Positions 44,143-56,479 of a stretch of 64,000 nt of DNA are shown one piece after another; position 1 is the first letter of the stretch, and each line of letters begins with the position of its first letter. Under the pieces are notes generated by a model. The model saw only the letters and a program-made list of their open reading frames with translations, was not told the DNA's origin and did no database searches. The position numbers were made by a program, and so were the translations under genes. Location of the stretch: NCBI GenBank assembly GCA_007570785.1, contig ML660213.1, positions 291,295 to 355,294 of the forward strand. The letters are read 5' to 3'. This stretch comes from Antilocapra americana (Eukaryota > Chordata > Mammalia > Artiodactyla > Antilocapridae).

Positions 44143-46134
44143 TGTTGATTCGCTAAGTCATGTCCAACTCTTTAGGATCGCATTAACTGCAGCACACCAG
44201 GCTTCCCTATCCTTCACTATCTCCCTGAGTTTGCTCAGACTCAAGTCTATTGAGTCCGTGATGCCATCCAACCATCTTATCCTCTGTCACCCCTTTCTCC
44301 TACCCTCAATCTTTTCCAGCATCAGGGTCTCTTCCAATGAGTCAGTTCTTCACAACAAGTGGCAAAAGTATTCAAGCTTCAGTATTAGTCCTTCCAATAA
44401 ATATTCAGGGTTGATTTCCTTTATGATTGATTGGTTTGATCTCCTTGCTGTCCAGAGCACTCTCAAGAGTCTGCTTCAGCACCAGAGTTCGAAAGCATCA
44501 TTTCTTTGGTGTTCAGCCTTCTTTCTGGTCCAACTCTCACATCCATACCTGACTACTGGAAAAGCCATAGCTTTGACGTAAAGAGTCTTTGTCAGAAAAG
44601 TGGCATCTCTTATTTTTAATACACTGTTTAAAGTTGTCATAACTCTTCTTCCAAGGAGCAAGCATCTTTTAATTAAATGGCTGCAGTCACTGTCTAAAGT
44701 GATTTAGGAGCCCAAGAAAATAAAATCTATCGCTGTTTCCATTTTTCCCCTCTGTTTATCATGAAGTGATGGGACTGGATGCCATGATCTTTGTTTTTTG
44801 AATGTTGAGTTTTCAGCCAGCTTTCTCACTCACTCCTTTCACCCTTATCAAGAATCTTTTATTTCTCCTTGATTTCTGCCATTAGAAAGCATCATCTGCA
44901 TATCTGAGGTTGTTAATATTTCTCCCAGTAATCTTGATTCCAGCTTGTGCTTCATCCAGCCAGGCATTTTGCATGATGCATTGTTCATATAAGTTAAATA
45001 AGCAGGGTGACAATATACATCCTTGACATACTCCTTTCCCAACTTTGAACCAGTCTGCTGTTTCATGTTTGTTTCTAACCGTTGCTTCTTGACCTGGATA
45101 CAGGCTTATCAGGAGGCAGTTAATGTGGCCTGGTATTCCCATCTCTTTAAGAATTTTTCACAACTTGTTGTGATTCACATAGTCAAAAGCTTTAGCATAG
45201 TCAATGAGTCAGTAGATGTTTTTCTGGAATTCCCTTGCTTTTTCTGTGATTAAGATGTTAGCAATTTGATTTCTGGTTCCTCTGCCTTTTTGACATCCAG
45301 CTTGTACATCTGGAGGTTCTTGGCTCACGTACTGTTGAAGACTAGATTGAGGGATTTTGATTATTACCTTGCTAAAGTGTGAAATAAGTGCAACTGTATG
45401 GTAGTTTGAACATTCTTTGGCAATGCCTTTCTTTGGGATTGGAAAGAATATTGACCTTTTCAAGTCCTATGGCTACTGGAGTTTTCAAATGTTCTGGCAT
45501 ATTGAGTGCAGCACTTTCACAGCATCATCTTTTAGGATTTGAAATAGCTCATCTGGAATTCTATCACCTCTACTAGCTTTGTTCATAGTAATGCTGCTTA
45601 AGGCCCACTTGACTTCACTCTCCAGGATGTCTGGCTCTAGATGAGTGACTACACCATTGTGGTTATCAGGTTTAAGACATGTTTTGTGTAGTTCTTGTGT
45701 ATATTCTTGCCACCACTTCTTAATATCTTCTGCTTCTGTTAGGTCCATACCATTTTTGTCCTTAATTGTGCCCATCTTTGCATGAAATGATCCCTTGGTG
45801 TCTTCTTGAGGAGATCTCTAGTCTTTCCCATTCTATTGTTTTTCCTCTATTTCTTTGTGCTGTTCACTTACAAAGACTTTCTTGTCTCTCCTTGCTATTC
45901 TCTGGACTATTCATTCAGTTGGGTATATCTTTCTCTTTCTACTTTGCCTTTTGCTTCTCTTTTCTCAGCTATGTGTAAGGTTGCCTCAGACAACAATTTT
46001 GCCTTCTTGCATTTCTTTTCCTTGGGTATGGTTTTGGACACCACCTCTTTCATAATATTGTGAACTTCCATCCATAATTCTTCAGCTACTCTATCTACCA
46101 GGTGTAATCCCTTGAATCTATTTGTTGCCGCCAC
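44143..46134 (-). repeat. BovB LINE, 3' part of twin-primed copy
   Basis: About 2 kb of minus-strand BovB from the 3' end ('taagtcatgtccaactc') through the RT domain to the linker that begins MAATNRFKGLHLVDRV. The RT retains IPKKGIAKECSNYH, the GRGTRNQI block and an intact YADD near 44889-44902, but frames are broken by indels. It joins an inverted 5' part at 46134/46135. Confidence 0.93.
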
Positions 46135-46866
46135 ATAGACATCTCAGGAATCAGTAAACTAAAACGGATGAGGATCGGTGAATTTAATTCAGATTACCAT
46201 TATACCTACTACTGTGGGCAAGAATCCCTTAGAAGAAATGGAGTAGCCTTCATAGTCAACAAAAGAGTCTGAAGTACAGTGTTTGAGAGCAATCTCAAAA
46301 ATACTAGAATGATCTCAATTTGCTTCCAAGGCAAACCATTCAATATCACAGTGATCTAAGTCTATGCCCCAACTATTAATGTCAAAGAAGCTAAATTTGA
46401 ACAGTTCTATGAAGACCTACAAGGCCTTCTAGAACTAATACCAAAAAAGATGTCCTTTTCATCATAGCAGACTGGAATGCAAAAGAAGGAAGTCAAGAGA
46501 TACCTGGAGTAACAGGCAAGTTTAGACTTGGTGTACAAAATGAAGTAGGGCAAAAGTTAACAGAGTTTTGCCAAGAGAACACAGTGATCATAGCAAACAC
46601 TTTTCCAACAAAACAGATGACTCTACATATGGATATTACCAGAAGGTCAACACTGAAATTAGACTGATTATATTCTTTGCATCTGATGACAGAGAAGCTG
46701 TATACAGCCAGAGACTGACTGGTCAGATCATGAGACCTGAAGCTGACTGTGGCTCAGATCTTGAACTCCTTATTGCAAAATTCAAACTTGAACTGAAGAA
46801 AGTAGGGAAAATCATTAGGCCATTTAGGTATGACATAAATCAAATCCCTTGTGAACATTTCTATGT
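46135..46866 (+). repeat. BovB LINE, inverted 5' part (endonuclease)
   Basis: Sense BovB endonuclease region (apurinic-like EN). It contains DWNAKEGSQEIPGV near 46470 and the block ending KKVGKIIRPFRYDINQIP. The BovB order continues from this piece's right end directly into the left piece's linker, so the two are one element with an inverted 5' part. The SDH catalytic box reads SDL (46753-46761), losing the histidine. Several stops interrupt the frame. Confidence 0.92.
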
Positions 46867-49800
46867 CTTTTATGGTTCCATTTAAATTTTAGGATTATTC
46901 TAGTTCTGTGAGAAATGTCATGGGTAATTTAATAGAAATTTCACTAAATCTGTAGTTTGCATTGGATAGTGTGGCCATTTTAACTATTAATTCGACCAAT
47001 CCAAGCGCATGGGCTATTGTTCCATTTCTTTGAATCACCATCAATTTCCTTTATTAAAATTTTATAGTTCTCAGTATATGTCTTTCATCTTCTTGGTCAG
47101 GTTTATTCCCAAATATTTTAGTTTGGTAGGGGTGCAATTTTAAAAGATTTTTGTGTTTGTTAACTTTCCCTTTGGGATATTTCATTGCTAGTATAAATAA
47201 ATGCAACCAATTTATGTATATTAATCTTGTATCCTGCTACCTTGCTAAATTTGTCTATCAGTTCTGGTAGTTTTGTGTGGAGTTTTTAGGGTTTTCAATA
47301 GATAGTATCATGTCATCTGCATTTAATGATAAGTTTGCCTTTTCCCTTCCAGTTTGGATGCCGTACACTTCTCTTTCCTGTCTGATTGCTGCAGCCAAGA
47401 CTTCCAACACTATGTTGAATAGAAGAGGGGAGAATAGCGACCCTGGCATTGTTCTAGACTTTAGCAGGAAGGATTTCAGCTTTTCATTGTTGAATACTAT
47501 ACTGGCTGTGGGTTTGTCATAGTTTTTATTGTGCTGAAATATATTACCTCTATACTCACTTTGGTAAGAGTTGTTATTAATGGATGTTGAATTTTGTCAA
47601 ATGCTTTTTCTGTATCAGTTAGGATGATCATGTGTTTTTTGTCTACTTTTGATGTGTATGTCATTGATTTGCATATGTGAACTATCCTTGTGACTTGAGA
47701 TAAATACAGCTTAGTTGTGGTACATAATCTTTTTATGTGTTGTCAGATTTGGTTTGCTAATATTTTGTTGAGAATTTTTACATCTATATTCCCTAAAGAT
47801 ATTGGCCTGTAATTTTCTTTTTTAGTGGTGTCTTTGGTTTTGATGTCAGGCTGATGGTGGCTTCATAGAACGTTGTTGGGAATATTCCAATGTTTTGAAA
47901 AAGATTGAGAAGGATCAGTATACATTCTTTTTTTAATGTTTGGTAGAATTTGCCAGTGAAACCACATGGTCTGGGACTTTTGTTTGTTTGTAAGGAATTT
48001 TTTTTTTAATTACAGATTCTATTTCACTTCTGATGTTTAGTCTGTTCAAATTATCTATTTCTTCTTGATTCAATGTTGTTGGGCTCTATATTTCTAGAAA
48101 CTTGTCCATTTTTTCTGGGTTGTCTGTTTCTGCAATATTTGTTGTTATGTCTCCTTTTTCACTTCTTATTTTATTTGGGTTCTCTCTATTTTATACATGG
48201 TGAGCCTAGTCAGAGGTATGTCAATTTTTTTTGTTCTATCAAAGAACCAGTTCTTGGTTTTGTGATTTTTTTTCTCCTTTAAAAAACTCTTTATTTCCTC
48301 TCTGATCTTTATTATTCCTTCTTTCTGATTTTTCTTTCTTTCTTTCTTTTTGTCTAATTCTTTTAAGTAGTAAGTTAGGTTGTTTGAGATTTTTATTGTC
48401 TTTAGAAGAAAGTCTATATCACTATAAACTTCCCTCCAAGAATGCTTTCAATACAGCCTAGAGATATTGTATGTGTGTTTTCATTGTCATTTGCCTCAAG
48501 GTATTTTTAAATTTCCTCTTTGATTTTATCATTGATGCTTTTATTTTTTAAAGTAGGATGTTGCTTAATATCCATGTAATCATTTTTTCCTCCTCATTTC
48601 TTTTTGTGGTTATTTCTAGTTTCATGTCATTATGGCCAGAAAAGATGCTTGAGATAATTTCTATACTCTTTTAAATTTGCTAGAGCTTCTTTTGTTCCCT
48701 GATATGTCATCAGTCCTAGGGAATGTTTCATGTGCAATTGAAAATAATGTATATTCTGAGTTTTTTGTTCATAAAATCCAATCAATTAAGTCTAACTGTC
48801 CTATTTTATCATAAAGGATCTCTCCTGCCTTATTGATTTTCTGTCTAGAAAATCTGTCCATTGATGTGAGTGGGATGTTGAAGTCTCCTTCTATTATTGT
48901 ATTCCTGTCAATTTTTGCCTTTTTGTCTGTTACCATTTTATGTATTTGGGTGCCCCTGTATTAGGGGCATATATCTTAATGAGTTTAAAACTCTCTTATT
49001 ATTTTATCATTATATAATGTCCTCTTTACCTTTTTCTATGCCCTTTGTTTTAAAGTCTGTTTTGTCTGATATGAATATTGTGACTCTTGTTTTTGTCTCT
49101 TCTGTTTACATGAAATATCTTTATCTATTCCTATACTTTGAATCTGTGTGTGTGTCTTTGCCTTTAAGTTGGTCTCTGGAGGAGGTATATTATAGGTTCT
49201 TTTTTTTTTCAATCCAATGTGCTGTTGTGTTTTGATTGGAGCATTTAGCCAATTGACATTTTATTTTTTTTCTCATAAATTATGAAAGTATGATAACACA
49301 TTTACAGGAGATTTAGAATATTAGCCCATTGACATTGAAGATATATGTATTTATTTCCATTTTAAACCTTGTTTTCCTGTGGACTCTGAGTTTCTTCCTT
49401 GTACCTTTAAGTTTTCTTTTTTATGATTTGATGATTTCTTTTTATTTCCTGCTTGTATTTTCTTCTTTGTGGTTTCTGTGAATCTATTTTATGTTTTTGA
49501 TTTCTGGTTACCTTATTTTTCAAGTAGTCTATCCCCTTCCTAAAGCTACTTGCTTTAGACTGATAGTCATATAGACATAAACACCTTCTAGAAATACTTT
49601 AAAACATAATAGAATCTACATTTTGTTACTCTCCTTCCCCACATTTTATGATTTTGATATCTTCCTTCATGTCTTCATGTATATCCTTTCGCCATTCATT
49701 GTGGTTATCATTGTTTTCACAAAAATATATTGATTTTTAAAACCTGTGTATGAGCTTATCTAAATGATTTACTTTCAAGTTGTGATTTTATCTTTCCTAT

Positions 49801-50780
49801 AGATTCTTCTTTTCAGTTTAGAGAAAATCTTTTAATATTTCTTTTAGGACAGGTTTAGTATTGCTGAATTCTTTTAGTTTCTGCTTGTCTGAGAAACTCT
49901 TTTTATCTCTCCTATTCTCATAATATTGCTACATAGAGAGTATTCTAGGTTGTATATTTTTCCCTTTTAAGATTTTAAATATATCTTTCTACTTCCTTCT
50001 GGCTTGCAACATTTCTGTAGAGAAATCAGCTGATAACTTACAAAAGTTCTCTTGTAATTAACTCTTTACTTTCCTCTTGTTGCCTTGGGAATCCTCTAAG
50101 TTTTTCCATTTTAATTAAAATATTTCCTGGTGTAGGTCTGTTTGAGTTTGTCTTATTTGGGGCCCTCTGTGCTTTCTGTACCTAGGTTTCCACCTTCTTC
50201 TTTAGTTTGGGGAAGTTTTCAGCCATATTTTCTTCAAATACATTTTTTATCTCCTTTTCTCTCTCTTCCTCTTCTGGGGTCCTTATTATAAGTAGATGGG
50301 CATGCTTTATGCTATCCCAGAGGTCTCATACTTTGCTTTTCATTTTTTAAATCTAATTTCGTGTCTGCTGTTCTGTTTGGGTTATTTCCACTATTATATC
50401 TTTCAGATCATTTATTCATGCTTCTGCATGATTCATTGTTATTCATTGCTTTTAGCTCAGTTTTCATTTTGACAAATTAGTTTTCTAATTTTTCTTAACT
50501 CCTCTTTATAATTTACATTGATAGTTCTTTTTATAGCAGTCTGCCTTTCTGCCAATAGACTTTCTTAATTCCTTAAGTATTTTCATTATTTCTTTTGTGA
50601 AATCAGGGCCTGTTAGACTGAAGAGGTCTGTTAATTGTTCTTTCAGGGGAAGTTTCTTGGTCTTGTAACTCAGTTGTTCCTCTGCATCTTCATTTTACTT
50701 ATTTCTCTTACTCTGTAAGTTTAGGAGAAACAACTATCTACTGTGGTCTTTGAGGGTTTTATATATATGTGGCAGCCTCT
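46867..50780 (-). repeat. L1 LINE, ORF2 RT to ORF1, antisense
   Basis: About 3.9 kb of minus-strand L1. The antisense RT region (46867-48100) is followed by the endonuclease-side region ('gttgaagtctccttctatta' near 48880, 'attggagcatttagcc' near 49228), then ORF1 and upstream sequence to about 50780. It is diverged with many indels. Confidence 0.88.
47258..47449 (-). pseudogene. L1 ORF2 reverse-transcriptase remnant
   Basis: A 63-codon minus-strand frame of the L1 RT palm: [17 protein letters not shown], then [13 protein letters not shown]. The catalytic box has N in place of the usual aromatic residue before ADD. It is too short and degraded to act. Confidence 0.87.
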
Positions 50781-50790
50781 CTAACATGTA

Positions 50791-50958
50791 TGGAAAGAAA
50801 GTGAAAGTCAAAATATTACTCAGTTGTGTGTGACTCTTTGTGACCCCATGGACTGTAGCCTGCCAAACTCCTCTGCCCACGGAATTCTCCAGGCAAGAAG
50901 ACTAGAGTGGGTTGCTGTGCCCTCCTCACAGGGGATCTTCCTGACCCAGGGACTGAGC
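50791..50958 (-). repeat. Bov-tA SINE, head missing
   Basis: Minus-strand Bov-A body and part of the linker ('gatcttcctgacccaggg') without the tRNA head. Confidence 0.88.
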
Positions 50959-51155
50959 ATGGGTGGAGCATGTGTGGGTTTAATATTTTTGGTGTGAAGG
51001 CTGTTTGTAGTGTGAATGCCTCCTGCCATTTTTCTTGGTGTGTGCTGGCCATGTCGCCCTTGTTGCAGGTGTGCAGATGTGGTGGTTGGGTGCCCACTTC
51101 CAGAGTTCTCGGCGGTGGTAGCAGCTTGTGCGCATCCCTGGAGCCCACAGTGGCA
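50959..51155. other. GC-richer segment between SINE and BovB
   Basis: About 195 bp, GC-rich. It may be the L1 5'UTR continuing from the left, interrupted by the SINE, but I cannot prove it. Confidence 0.35.
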
Positions 51156-51545
51156 GTGGGCTCACACTCATGTCCATCAAGTCGGTGATGCCATCCATCT
51201 CATCCTCTGTCATCCTCTTCTCCTGCCTTCAATTTTCCCCAGCATCAAGATCTTTTCCAGTAAGTCAGTTCTTTGCATCTGGTGGCCAAAGTACTGGAGT
51301 TTCAGCTTCAGCATCAGTCCTTCCAATGAATATTCAGGACTGATTTCCTTTAGGATTGACTGGTTTGATCTCCTTGGAGTCCAAGGGACTCTCAAGAGTC
51401 TTCTCCAACACCACAGTTTAAAAGCATCAATTCTTCAGCGCTCAACTTTCTTTATAGTCCAGCTCTCACATCCATACATGACTAATGGAGAAACCAACTT
51501 TGACTAGATGGACCTTTGTTGGCAAAGTAATGTCTCTGCTTTTCA
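51156..51545 (-). repeat. BovB LINE internal fragment
   Basis: Minus-strand BovB C-terminal coding region, lacking the 3' terminus. It starts at 'actcatgtccatcaagtcgg' and ends after 'gcaaagtaatgtctctgc'. Confidence 0.92.
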
Positions 51546-52625
51546 CTGAACAGTGGATGATAAAAATGTAAATTCAATGAGTTGAAACTATTTAAAATTT
51601 TTAAAGTAAAAATTGAGAAAATAGTTGAAAAATTATCATTCGTAAGTTTGTTTTTTTTTTCACATATATTTATAAACAAGGATTTCAATTTATTAACTTA
51701 TAAACAAATGTATTATATAAAGCTGACTGTAATAGTTGTTTCGGTAAGTCACAGACAAAACTACATTTTTGTCTGAATACTCCTGTGATCATGGAAACAG
51801 GGTAATGGTACTTTGATAAAAATAGCATTTTTTTTTCATTAAATGTGATTCATGTCCACTGTGAATATATATGAATCTATCTGACACCCACCATGAGTAA
51901 AGAATTTCTCTAGATGGTTGATCTAAGCACTTTCTTTACTGAATAATCCTGGGGACACAGTATCTGAATCAAATTTGCCTATGGAGTCGAGCCATTTTAA
52001 AATAAGTACCAGTGCTGAACGAGAAATTAAACAGTTGGATAGAGAAAAGGAAGTAATTAAAGCTTTGCAGAGAGTGGGAAGTGGTATTATCCAGAATAAA
52101 GCTCTAGTGTGGGTCTGACATTCTCCAGTAGTCTCACTGGAGATGAAGTATAAGGCAATACTTCTTTTAGTCATTTTGTGTCATTTTCTCCTCACACTAG
52201 ATTGGCAGTCTAGTCAGAAATAGCTTTTTAGCTTAAAATGCATTTCCTTAATGATACCATCCTAAATGTTTTTACTTTTCAGTATTATTGGGAAAAATGC
52301 TAGAGTCATTCTGAGTTTCACTAATATATATTTGCAATTTTTGTTTCTGATTTTAATGCTCTTGGCTATTATCTATCACATTCTGAATTATGGAATATTG
52401 TGTCCTTAGAGTCTCTTAATTCACTGGGGACTTGATATATACTTTAATCTGGAAACACTTTCATTCAAGAACAATCTAAAATATTGTATTTTGTATAAAA
52501 ATGTTTCTCCTATCTGAAATAGCTAGAAGAGAAATGTTGGATCCTTCATTTCAATGTCTTGAATATTTTTTTCCTAATTTCAATCTTTTACATTTTCCTT
52601 CTCTTTGTGTGATTTTTCTTTTACT
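51546..52625. other. Unique AT-rich DNA, no gene seen
   Basis: No named repeat and no gene signal. Confidence 0.5.
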
Positions 52626-52960
52626 GTTTTTTTCTAAATTGATGTATAGTTGATTTACAATGTTGTCTTAGTTACAGGTATACAGCAAAGTGATTCAGTT
52701 ATATATAAATATATGCTTAGTTGTTTCTGATTATCTGTGGACCCACAGACTCTAGCCCTCCAGGCTCTTCTGTCCATGGGATTTCCCAGGCAAAAATACC
52801 AGAGTAGACTGCCATTTCCTTCTCCAAATATATATATATATATATACACATTTAAATTCATATATGTATATAAATATACATATTATTTTTATGATTCTTG
52901 TCTCTTATTAAATTATTACAAATGTTGACTATAGTGCTCTGTGCATTTTCTAACCTAGCT
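52626..52960 (-). repeat. L1 LINE 3'UTR, SINE-split
   Basis: Minus-strand L1 3'UTR ('atgtatagttgatttacaat', 'acagcaaagtgattcag'), interrupted by a SINE. It then continues through a TA microsatellite to 'gttgactatagtgctctg'. Confidence 0.85.
52716..52828 (-). repeat. Bov-tA 3' body fragment
   Basis: Bov-A body in minus orientation ('ctccaggctcttctgtcc' and 'tgccatttccttctcc'), head absent. Confidence 0.85.
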
Positions 52961-53576
52961 TTAAATATATATTCTAGAAATTAGCTACCATACTTTTAAT
53001 TTCAAAGAATTTCTTTTACTGTGATAGGCCCTTTAATACAGCATATTGCCACTGCTTTTCTTAATATGTTGTATTACCTGGAGGGTTTAAATTTTTTCCC
53101 ACTGTTTCTTGTGTTATATCTGTTAACATAATTTTTTTTTCAAATTTTCTTATTGATATTTGAGGAGGCTGTTTGGAAGACTAACAAGGATATAAGTGAT
53201 CTATTAATATATCTGGGGTGAGAGGGAAGATACGACCATTCAGGTTTTCAAATTTTCTCCCTCCAATGTAACTCCTCTAAAGAATAAATCCCTATTTTTT
53301 GGCCTGTATATAGGCACATGTGCAGAGCTGAAAGGGGAAATAGCTGTTCCATACATTTCAATATATTCTCCAGTCTTTTGCCTTATCTGGCCTATCAGTT
53401 CTAAGGTCAAAGTTTTTGTTTTTTTTAGGCTTCTGTAGGATGATGGTTTCTCCTTTCAACATGTTTCTTTTTCCTATATTTTAGTTGTTACAACTTTTGT
53501 CCTATTAAATCATTTTCCCCACCTATGTCTCTACTTTAAAATATTCATTGAAAACTTGCATCTACTATTTACTTTA
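52961..53576. other. Unique AT-rich DNA, no gene seen
   Basis: No recognised feature. Confidence 0.5.
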
Positions 53577-54907
53577 TCAGTTCAGTTCAGTCACTCAGTC
53601 TCACTCTTTGAGACCCATGGACTGCAGCATGCCAGGCTTCTCTGTCCATCACTTCCACATCCTTATCCTCCTGCCCTCAATCTGTCCTAGCATTAGAGTC
53701 TTTTCAAATGAGTCAGTTCTTTGCATCTGGTGGCCAAAGTATTGGAGTTTCACCTTCAGCATCAGTCCTTCCAATGAATATTCAGGACTGATTTCCTTTA
53801 GGAATGACTGGTTTGATCTCCTTGCCATCCAAGGGACTCTCAAGAGTCTTCTTCAACACCACAGTTCAAAAGCATCAATTATTTGGCACTCAGCTTTCTT
53901 TATAGTCCAACTCACTACTGGAAAAAGTATTGCTTTGACTAGATGGACCTTTGTTGGCAAACTAATGTTTCTGCTTTTTAATATATTTTCTAGGTTGGTC
54001 ATAACTTTTCTTCCAAGGACCACGCATCTTGTAATTTCATGATTGCAGTCACCATCTGCAGTGATTTTGGAGCCCCCCAAAATAAAGTCTGTCACTGTTT
54101 CTATTGTTTCCCCATGTATTTGTCACTTAAGTGATGGGACCAGATGTCATGATCTTTGTGTTTTGAATGTTGAGTTTTCCAACTTTTTCACTCTCTCACT
54201 TTCATCAAGAGGCTCTTTGCTTCTTCTTCACTTTCTGCCATAAAGGTGGTGTCATCTGCGTATCTGAGGTTATTGATATTTCTCCCTGCAGTTTTGATTC
54301 CAGTGTGTGCTTTATCCAGCCCAGCATTTTGCATGATGTTATCTTCATATAAATAAGCAGGATGACAATATACATCCTTGACATATTGCTGTCCCAAAAT
54401 GGAACTAGTCCATTGTTCTATGTCTGGTTCTAACAGTTGCTTCTTGACCTGCATACAGGTTTCTCAGGAGACAGGTCCTGAGAAATACCTGATGGTCTGG
54501 TATTTCCATCCCTTTAAGAATTTTCCACAGTTTGTTATGATCCACACAGTGAAAGGCTTTGGCATAGTCAATAAAGCAGATGTTTTTCTGGAACTCTCTT
54601 GCTTTTTCAATGATCCAGTGGATATTGGTAATTTGATCTCTGGTTCCTCTGCCTTTTCTACATCCAGGTTGAACATCTGGAAGTTTATGGTTCATGAACT
54701 GTTGAAGCCTGGCTTGGAGAATTTTGAGCATTACTTTGCCAGTGTGTAATATAAATGCAATCGTGTGGTAGTTTGAACATTCTTTGGCATTGCCTTTCTT
54801 TGGGATTGAAATAAAAACTGACCTTTTCCAGTCCTGTGACCACTGCTGAGTTTTCCAAATTTGCTGGCATATTGAGTGCGGCACTTTCAGAGCATCATCT
54901 TTTAGGA
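53577..54907 (-). repeat. BovB LINE, 3' 1.3 kb
   Basis: Minus-strand BovB with a complete 3' terminus ('ttcagttcagtcactcag'). It has a short internal deletion near 53650. Its RT keeps FIDYAKAF (motif A region), the GRGTRDQI block and an intact YADD near 54248-54260. The 172-codon frame at 54405-54923 is the longest genuine coding remnant in the window. It is 5'-truncated and frameshifted. Confidence 0.94.
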
Positions 54908-54923
54908 TAATAACACCTTTCAA
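54405..54923 (-). pseudogene. BovB reverse-transcriptase remnant
   Basis: A 172-codon minus-strand frame covering the RT fingers and palm: SIPKKGNAKECSNYHT, then KGRGTRDQITNI, then FIDYAKAFHCVDHNKLW and a C-terminal GQEATVRT. The downstream YADD lies in another frame, so a frameshift separates the palm motifs. No endonuclease is attached. Confidence 0.88.
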
Positions 54924-55097
54924 AGTTTTAATTTATTATCAGTAGCTCTTGGCATAGGAGAGGTTAAAAAATGGGTACAAGTTTATTTAATTGTTTAAAC
55001 ATTTATTTTACTGGATTATAGTTGCTTTACAATGTTGTGTTAGTTTCTGCTGTACAGCAACGTAAGTCAGTCATATATATATATATATATATATGAA

Positions 55098-55312
55098 GTG
55101 CATGAAAGTTGCTCAGTCACGTCTGAATCCTCGCTACCCCATAGAATGTAGTCTGCCAGCCTCCTCTGTCCATGGAATTCTCCAGGCAAGAATACTGTAG
55201 GGGGTAGCTGTTCCCTTCTCTAGGGCATCTACTTGACCCAGGGATTGAACCCAGGTCTCCTGTATTGCAGGCAGATTTTTTTTTACCATCTGAGCCACCA
55301 GGGGAGCCTGCC
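55098..55312 (-). repeat. Bov-tA SINE inside L1
   Basis: Minus-strand SINE, body 'gtctgccagcctcctctg', head ending 'catctgagccaccagggg'. Confidence 0.92.
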
Positions 55313-55355
55313 TATATATATACATACACACACACACACACACATATATGCATGC

Positions 55356-55387
<32 letters not shown>

Positions 55388-55478
55388 GTATATATATATA
55401 TTAAATATACATATACACACACATACACACACACACACACACACATAACATGCATACATATATATATATGCATGTTCT
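55313..55478 (+). repeat. Compound (TA)n/(CA)n microsatellite
   Basis: Alternating TA and CA blocks with ATGC interruptions. These generate spurious Y/I/C/V-rich frames on both strands. Confidence 0.95.
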
Positions 55479-56140
55479 CCCTTTGGAGCTTCCTTTCCCT
55501 TAAAGTCACCACAATGCATTAAATAGATGTCCCTGTGTTATACAGTATGTTCTCATTACTTACCTATTTTATACATGCATCAATAGTGTAAATGTGTCAA
55601 TCCCAATATCCCACGGCCTGTTTCCCCTTGGTATCCATGCATTTGTTCTCTACATCTGTGTCTCTATTTCTGCTTTGCAGATAAGATCACTTATACCACT
55701 TTTCTAGATTCCACTTATCCACATTAATATACAATATTTATTTTTCTCTTTCTGACTTTACTCTCTGTGACAGACTTGAGGCCCATCCATGTCTCTACCA
55801 ATGACCCAATTTCATTTATTTTTTATGGCTGAGTAATACTGCATTGTATATACACGCACCACATCTTTTTTATCTATTCCTCTGTCAATGGACACTTAGG
55901 TTGCTTCCATGTCTTGCCTATTGTAAACAGCACTACCATGGACACCGAAGTGCGTGTATCTTTCTGAATTATGGTTTTCTCTGGGTATATGCCCAGTAGT
56001 GGGATTGCTGGGTCATATGGTAGTTCTACTTTTAGTTTTTAAAGAACCTCCATCCTGTTTTCCATGGTGGTTGTATCAATTTACACTCTTAGCAACAGTG
56101 CATGAGGATTCTTTTTGTCCACTGGCTCTCCAGCATGTTT

Positions 56141-56177
56141 CAGTTCAGTTCACTCAGTCTTGTCTGACTGTGACCAA
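56141..56177 (-). repeat. 37-nt BovB/Bov-tA 3' end insertion
   Basis: Only 'cagttcagttcactcagtc' and 18 more bases of the BovB-type 3' terminus are present. They are flanked by the perfect 13-bp duplication CTCCAGCATGTTT at 56128-56140 and 56178-56190 within L1 ORF2 sequence. Confidence 0.9.
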
Positions 56178-56358
56178 CTCCAGCATGTTTATAGATGCTT
56201 TTGATGATGGCTTTTCTAACTGGGGTGAAGTGGTACCTCATTGTAGTTTTGATGTGAATTTGTCTAATAACTAGTGATACTGGACATATTTTCATGTGTC
56301 TTTTGGCCACCTGTATGTGTTCTTTGGAGAAATGTCTATTTAGGTTGTCTGCCCATTT

Positions 56359-56479
56359 AAAAATATTTTTAATTAATTAATTTTAATTAGAAGTTAATTA
56401 CTTTACAGTAAGTGGTGGATTTTGCCATACAGTGACATGAATCAGTCATGGGTATACAAATGTCCCACCATCCTGAACC
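56359..56479 (-). repeat. 121-bp younger L1 tail inside older L1
   Basis: A ruminant L1 3' tail ('gttaattactttacagtaag', 'cagtgacatgaatcagtc'). It is flanked by the perfect 10-bp duplication CTGCCCATTT at 56349-56358 and 56480-56489. Confidence 0.93.

Noticed and set aside
46867..50780. A potentially active L1
   Set aside because: Frames are short, the RT box is mutated (NADD) and the 3' end is missing.
53577..54907. A potentially active BovB
   Set aside because: No endonuclease, internal deletion and a frameshift between RT motifs, although one YADD is intact.
55233..55522. Overlapping frames rich in Tyr/Ile/Thr/His or Cys/Val
   Set aside because: They are translations of the TA/CA microsatellite.
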